Below are positions 55,101 through 61,100 of a stretch of 64,000 nt of DNA, in pieces (within the stretch, counting starts at the first letter, position 1; the number at the start of each line of letters is the position of its first letter). This DNA is from Epiperipatus broadwayi. Lineage: Eukaryota; Onychophora; Udeonychophora; Euonychophora; Peripatidae. A program made the translations under genes and the position numbers. The notes under the pieces are model-generated. The model worked only from the letters and a program-made list of their open reading frames with translations, did not search any database and was not told the origin of the DNA. Location of the stretch: the NCBI GenBank assembly GCA_028023455.1, contig JAQFVV010012400.1:11167748-11231747 (forward strand). The letters are read 5' to 3'.

Positions 55101-58100
55101 GGATTAATGTTCAAAAACAAAGCAGGATATTGCAAAATATTTAAAAATTGAATCGGATGATGTAGTATGTGAAAATACAAACAAAAATCAAAACTAAAGA
55201 TACTAAATTCCTGGCAAATAATATCTGACTGGGAACTTTCTAATATGACATTACTAACAATAATGTCAAAATAAATTATTTAACCAATACCATTATAAAA
55301 AATTCAAGCAATGAATTTTAAATTCAGACTTATAAAATACAAATAATGTGAAGATAAAACTAAAGCCTACACATATTAAAGTTAAACATTATAATAACTC
55401 ATTGATCACAGAAATGTAGTAAATTAACGGTAGTATAATGATTGTCATTTGACAATGGTGCACAGCACAAAAAAATGCATTATGTTTTCAAAATTTTCTC
55501 CATGCATGAAACAGTATCAGTATTACTTTAATTTATAATACAGTTAAATATGTGCGACTTAATATTTTATATAATAAGCATTACTCTCCTTTTGCAATAA
55601 ATGGATAGTAACTTTGGATGATTTTTTTTTCCATTAATTATTAATAAAATTATTTACAATTATTGGTCAAACAGATTGAAGCTTACTTAACATAATGATT
55701 TTAAAATATTAAGAGTTAATTTAAGGATGGATGTGAACAAAATATATTGTGTTGCATGAGGTAGCAAAATTTCTAGGAATGGCCATAACTATCATCACTC
55801 CTGAGTTTATATATATAAACAATAATCTGATTTAAACCAATAAATAATGCAAACTGAAACTTTAGCAAATTTGATTTAAAATGGCATAATATGAATGAAA
55901 TGTCAAAGATAAATCAATTACTCTCAGAATCTCTAGGATGACTCATAAAGAAAAAAGCTATTTAGTAAAGAATTACTCTACTAGAGGTCAGCACTTTACA
56001 AAGAAATTTTCTCTCCTTCCAATCGATTTTTTTTTTTAAATTTTTAGAATGACTATATTGTTCCCCTGAGATTATTATTTCAAACCATTAATCAAACATT
56101 AGTATTAGTCTTAATATTAAAATATTTGCACATAATTGTAAAACTGTATCAGAATAAATTTTTTATGACAAACTTAACAGGAGTTTCTCAGTTACAATCT
56201 ATGCAAATTCTTTCAATACGGTGTGGTATCCAATAAAAATAAAACTGGGATCTAGCTATTTGAATGGTAACCAATAGAAAAAGTCACGTGATAATAAAAA
56301 CCAATTATAAAAATTCTGAGTCAGAATTTAATTCTCTAAAGGTAAAAAATGATTGAACTAAAAAAAAAAAAAACATATTTTTAAAGACAAATTTTAACTG
56401 TATAAAATATTGAAATATCATACATCAGCTTTAATTTAATGGCATAACATTTGACTAAAATCCATTAAGTAATTATATTGATATTACAACACTACTAAAT
56501 ATTACTAATATACCAATTGCAATATTTTGTAATAATTGCAATAAAATGTTCAGATGAAAATCATCTTTTAAATTAAATAACTCTCCAGAGTTATATTTGT
56601 TTTGTTACTAACAAAGACAAATTGATGCAATTATAAACAATATTTACAGATAGGTGGAGCTCTAAAATCCCAGTGGCAAGCAATCTACCTTCAGTCTATT
56701 GAAAAAACTGATTTTAATTTTTTTTCTCCAATGATTTGAAAGCTAGATCAGTAATAATTATTTGAATGTTGGGCAGTAATAACATAATTTGACAGTATCT
56801 ATTGGATGTAAAACTAGGTCAAAGTTGTTTACTAAAAGATAAAATAATTCTAGCTATTTCTGTCAGAGCAAAGAAATATAAAAGTTAAATATACTATCCT
56901 CCCCCCACTTTTACTAAGATTTCAAATCTACAGTATTATGAAATTTATTTCTCATCTTTTACAAATTTTGAAAAATAAATAGAATATATATATATATAAG
57001 CAAAGCCTATTTTGAGATCTTTGCTTTATAAATAATGAATTTAAAAAAAACTGTAGGAATTACTAAAGACATAGATAGACTTTTTCTTTTAATTTGATTC
57101 ACCAATCCATTTTAAATTAAGTTTTTTCCCCAGAATGATTCTTATTTCTTGGAGTATATTTAAAAACTAATTTAATTCAACAATGGTTCTTCTTGTTATA
57201 AAAAAGGGAATGGGTCCTGATAACTTTCCCTAAATTATGTTGCAGAGAATTTATATATTGAAAAAAATTTATGCCAAGCCAATAATTTATTAAACAAATG
57301 AGAAAAATGAAAAAATATTTATTAATATACATCTATTGTTCTACGCAGGACTTAATAAAGTTTAAGATGTAACTCTAAAAATAAAATAATAAAATAATGT
57401 TAAGAAGTTTTTAAGCAATGGCATGATCAAGTATTGTCTCTTGGATAGTTTTTTTACCGACTACTTTTGAGAAGAGATCTTATTATAAAGTGATATCATT
57501 CTTCTGCAATAAATAACTTTAACAAAATTTTATTAATAAAAATATAAAGAATACATTAAGACAGTGGTGGTCCATGAAATTTTTAAGCAGGAGTGCTTTA
57601 TTACAGTATTGCCACCAAAAAGTAAATAATGAAAACAAAACAAAGCACTTCTAATTTTGCAACTATATACTTGTTTCATTTTCCCATACCAATCATTGTT
57701 AGAAGATCTAATGTATTTTTTTGATTTTTAATATGTACTGTTTGACAAATATCTGGAATAAATCAACCTTTACTTTTTATTTCAATTTTTTCATATAATG
57801 ACAATTGAGAAAATATAATTTTTTATATATACTTAACACTAATACCCATTATGATAAATATTTAAAATTATATATTTTTTATTATTTTGTTACATTTTTG
57901 TGTAATAAATATTTATATATTAATTCATAGTTGTTAATTAAAAAAAAACAACAAATAGAATATTTTATTGCTCATTCTAAATGAAAATAATAAAAATTTA
58001 TTTGCTCTGAAGAAAACCAGAATAGCTAAACACGCTCAAATAACTACTGATGTTAGGGCAGCGAGCAGCTCCAATGATGCCAATTACACATGTGGATAAA

Positions 58101-61100
58101 AGCATACAAATCTCGGTGAACTTGCTGAAATTTGTCACTGCTGCAATTAGTAATACCTTTGAATAGAATCTCAAGTATTGCTTAAAATAATTATTTTTTA
58201 AAAACAATTTAATTAGTTGTATTTACATAATAATTAAACAAAATACTGAATGATTGTTATATTATTAATATTTTCAAGTACACATTTAATAATTAATTTT
58301 TTTCTGGGGGTGCTGCAACACTGCAGTACTTAAGGACCAGCCACCATTGCATTAAGACCAACAATCCAATAAAACCAATACAAAAATAATCCTAGATCGA
58401 ATAAATTTAAAGTTATTTCAATATGGACTTATTTTGATAAATATCTAAAAATCACTTTTACTTTTGCCATTTTGCTAGTAACGTGAATATTAATAGAATC
58501 CCAATCTGATATTATTTGCCAGGAATTCAGAACCTGATTTCGATACTTTTACTTTCTCACATACTACATTATCTGTTTCAGTTTTTAAATATATGAAAAT
58601 ACCCTGCTTTGTTTTTGAATAACCCCCCCCCCCTCTCAGTTTCCACTTGTGATGCTTGGCATCATATAGTTTTTTTCTTTTATTAGATTTAATTTACTTT
58701 TGATCAACTAGATCCCAGATACATGGTAATATAAAATTATACAAATTAATGTAATTATATTCTTTAATATTCACATGCATTTAAATGAATACAGCATGTA
58801 ATTTTTTATATGATAACAAGCTTTTAAGTGAAATAAAATATAAATACAGTTGCCCCCTCTGTATCCACATTTTCAATATCCACAATTTAAAAACAAAAAA
58901 TAAATAAATAAAAATTAATATAAAAAAAAATTAAATTTACTAAATTTTAATTTTTCAATTTATGGTCAATCACTGAGAGCTGCAATCACAAACTTCACTT
59001 GAAAATAGTTGATGTAATCTTTTTCAATAAAGTAGCTTGAATTTCTAATTTAATATTCGTTATTATTTACATTCCATCAATAATTTTCAACACAAAAAGA
59101 ATGAAAAAAAACATATATAAAATTAAAACAGGCTAAACTCACTATATATATTGCCACACACAGCAAGCTAGAGTAATCAATGGATGCCAGAAGGCTTGTG
59201 CATAAAATCCCCATCTAGTGCCTACTCATCCAATATCCCCAGACTAGTTTCTGGCTTATGGCCTTCGTCAGTGAGTGTGTGGCAATATATATAGTGAGTT
59301 TTGCCTGTTTTAACAAGCATAAGAGGAGGTTGTCATGTGATATATGTAAAATTACTGTAATATCTTTTAAAAACATTGTATTTGTATAAAGTCACTTAGA
59401 AAAAGGGAGAGAGGATAACTATTTATCTAATTTTTACACTTCTTACCATTTTAATAAAAAAAAAAAAGGGAGAGAAAATATCTTTTTATTTATTAATAAA
59501 GGTAATAAAAAAAAAATATTTTTAAATTTTTTATTTTAAAAGATATAGCATTATCTTCATCAATTATAAAATTGCTAATTAAAAGTTATCTATTTTTGAT
59601 TAATTGTTTTTGTTAATTATCTTAATAGATATAATTTGTAATAAAATTGTATCACAGATGTATATAAATACATTACATGCTGAAAATATCTTACTTCATA
59701 TGCGCATATTAAAAATACATATTATATATAGTTTATGATCTATGCAGTTTAGCAATGAAAAGTATAGAAAACTCGAGAGCTAACGCTTTTTGAACTGTTG
59801 GTTAGTGGGGAAAATTTGCCCATGCAAATGAACTGCTCACTCATGCTATTGTTTTAATCCTCAAACACCACAATTTTTCAAGTAACAACTACTCTTTATT
59901 ACTTTTTTATTGCCTAAAGTTCAAGACAATTTTCCAAAATCAAGGTCAATAATTTTATAGAATCTTCTAAAATAATGCTTTTTCGATTTTCTCAAATTTT
60001 TAAATGAAATACATTTAAACTTAAACAATCAACTATCCTATGTAGTAAAATCCAATGTAAAAAGTAACAGACTCAAGAGCTAGAAGTTTCTGGTTGATTT
60101 TAAGAGGGTTAAGGAGAATATCTTAATTTGGTCAATTAAATGGAGATTCTGTGCTTATCTGTTCTACTAAGTTGTTAAACCATCACATGATCACTTAAGA
60201 ATGTGATCATATAAAAAAATAAATAATGAATTATTCATTGAAATTTAATTATTTACAGCAGTTATAACTATTATATTAATTATCTACTTTTCTATTAGAT
60301 ATATAGTATTAATAATCATTCATCAATATGAAAAATTAATAACAAATAACATTAAGAATTATAATAAATGCATAAAATATTTTTTATCAGTTTTATTTTA
60401 TTTAATAAAAATTTCATAGGAATAATTTTATCAATGTAAAAAAATAATTGTTAAAGGAATAATTAATTTGTTTTTGGAAAAAAAACTACTTTTGATTTCG
60501 TTTAGCTGCAACAAATATAATTACATCTACATTTTTAAATTCATTAAAAGTTGAATTATTGATTCGTGGAATTATTAATTCATTAACTCCACAGAATATT
60601 TGACTGTATATTATTGATTGGAGCAACTTCTTTTATATGTGAGGTTTATAGATTTTTTTTCTCAATGCAATATTCTCTTTCCATGTGCAGCTAAATCTAA
60701 TGAATTCAAAAGATAAAGGTTTCTGAATTAATCCTTAGCTAAATAAAGCAAAAAAAAATCTCTTTGATCAATTAACAGAATGATTCTGCTCAATGCTGTC
60801 ACTTAGGTGCTTGAATATCATATGAACTTCTTAAGATAATCAATTTACTTCTTTTTTAACCTATTCTTCTAGAATCATTTCAAAAGATTTCTCAAATATA
60901 TAAATTTCTTAATAAATTCAGATATTATATCATTAGATTTAATAATATGATTACTTTGTATATTAATTATGTTCTAATAAAATGATAATTCTGTTTTTAT
61001 TGTCTTCAAAATCATAATTTTCAAAATACTATGTTCAATATTTTCATATTTGCAGCAGAAATATAAATGAATTAAGTTAGCCACAACTTGTTGGCACTGA

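Noticed and set aside
57998-58207. 69-codon minus-strand ORF inside the hAT element
   Set aside because: No transposase motif; a chance frame in a non-autonomous element.
59124-59312. TTAA flanks as a piggyBac target duplication
   Set aside because: TTAA is present at all copies next to AACAGGC, and family similarity continues beyond it, so it belongs to the element. The ends also lack the CCC start of piggyBac TIRs.
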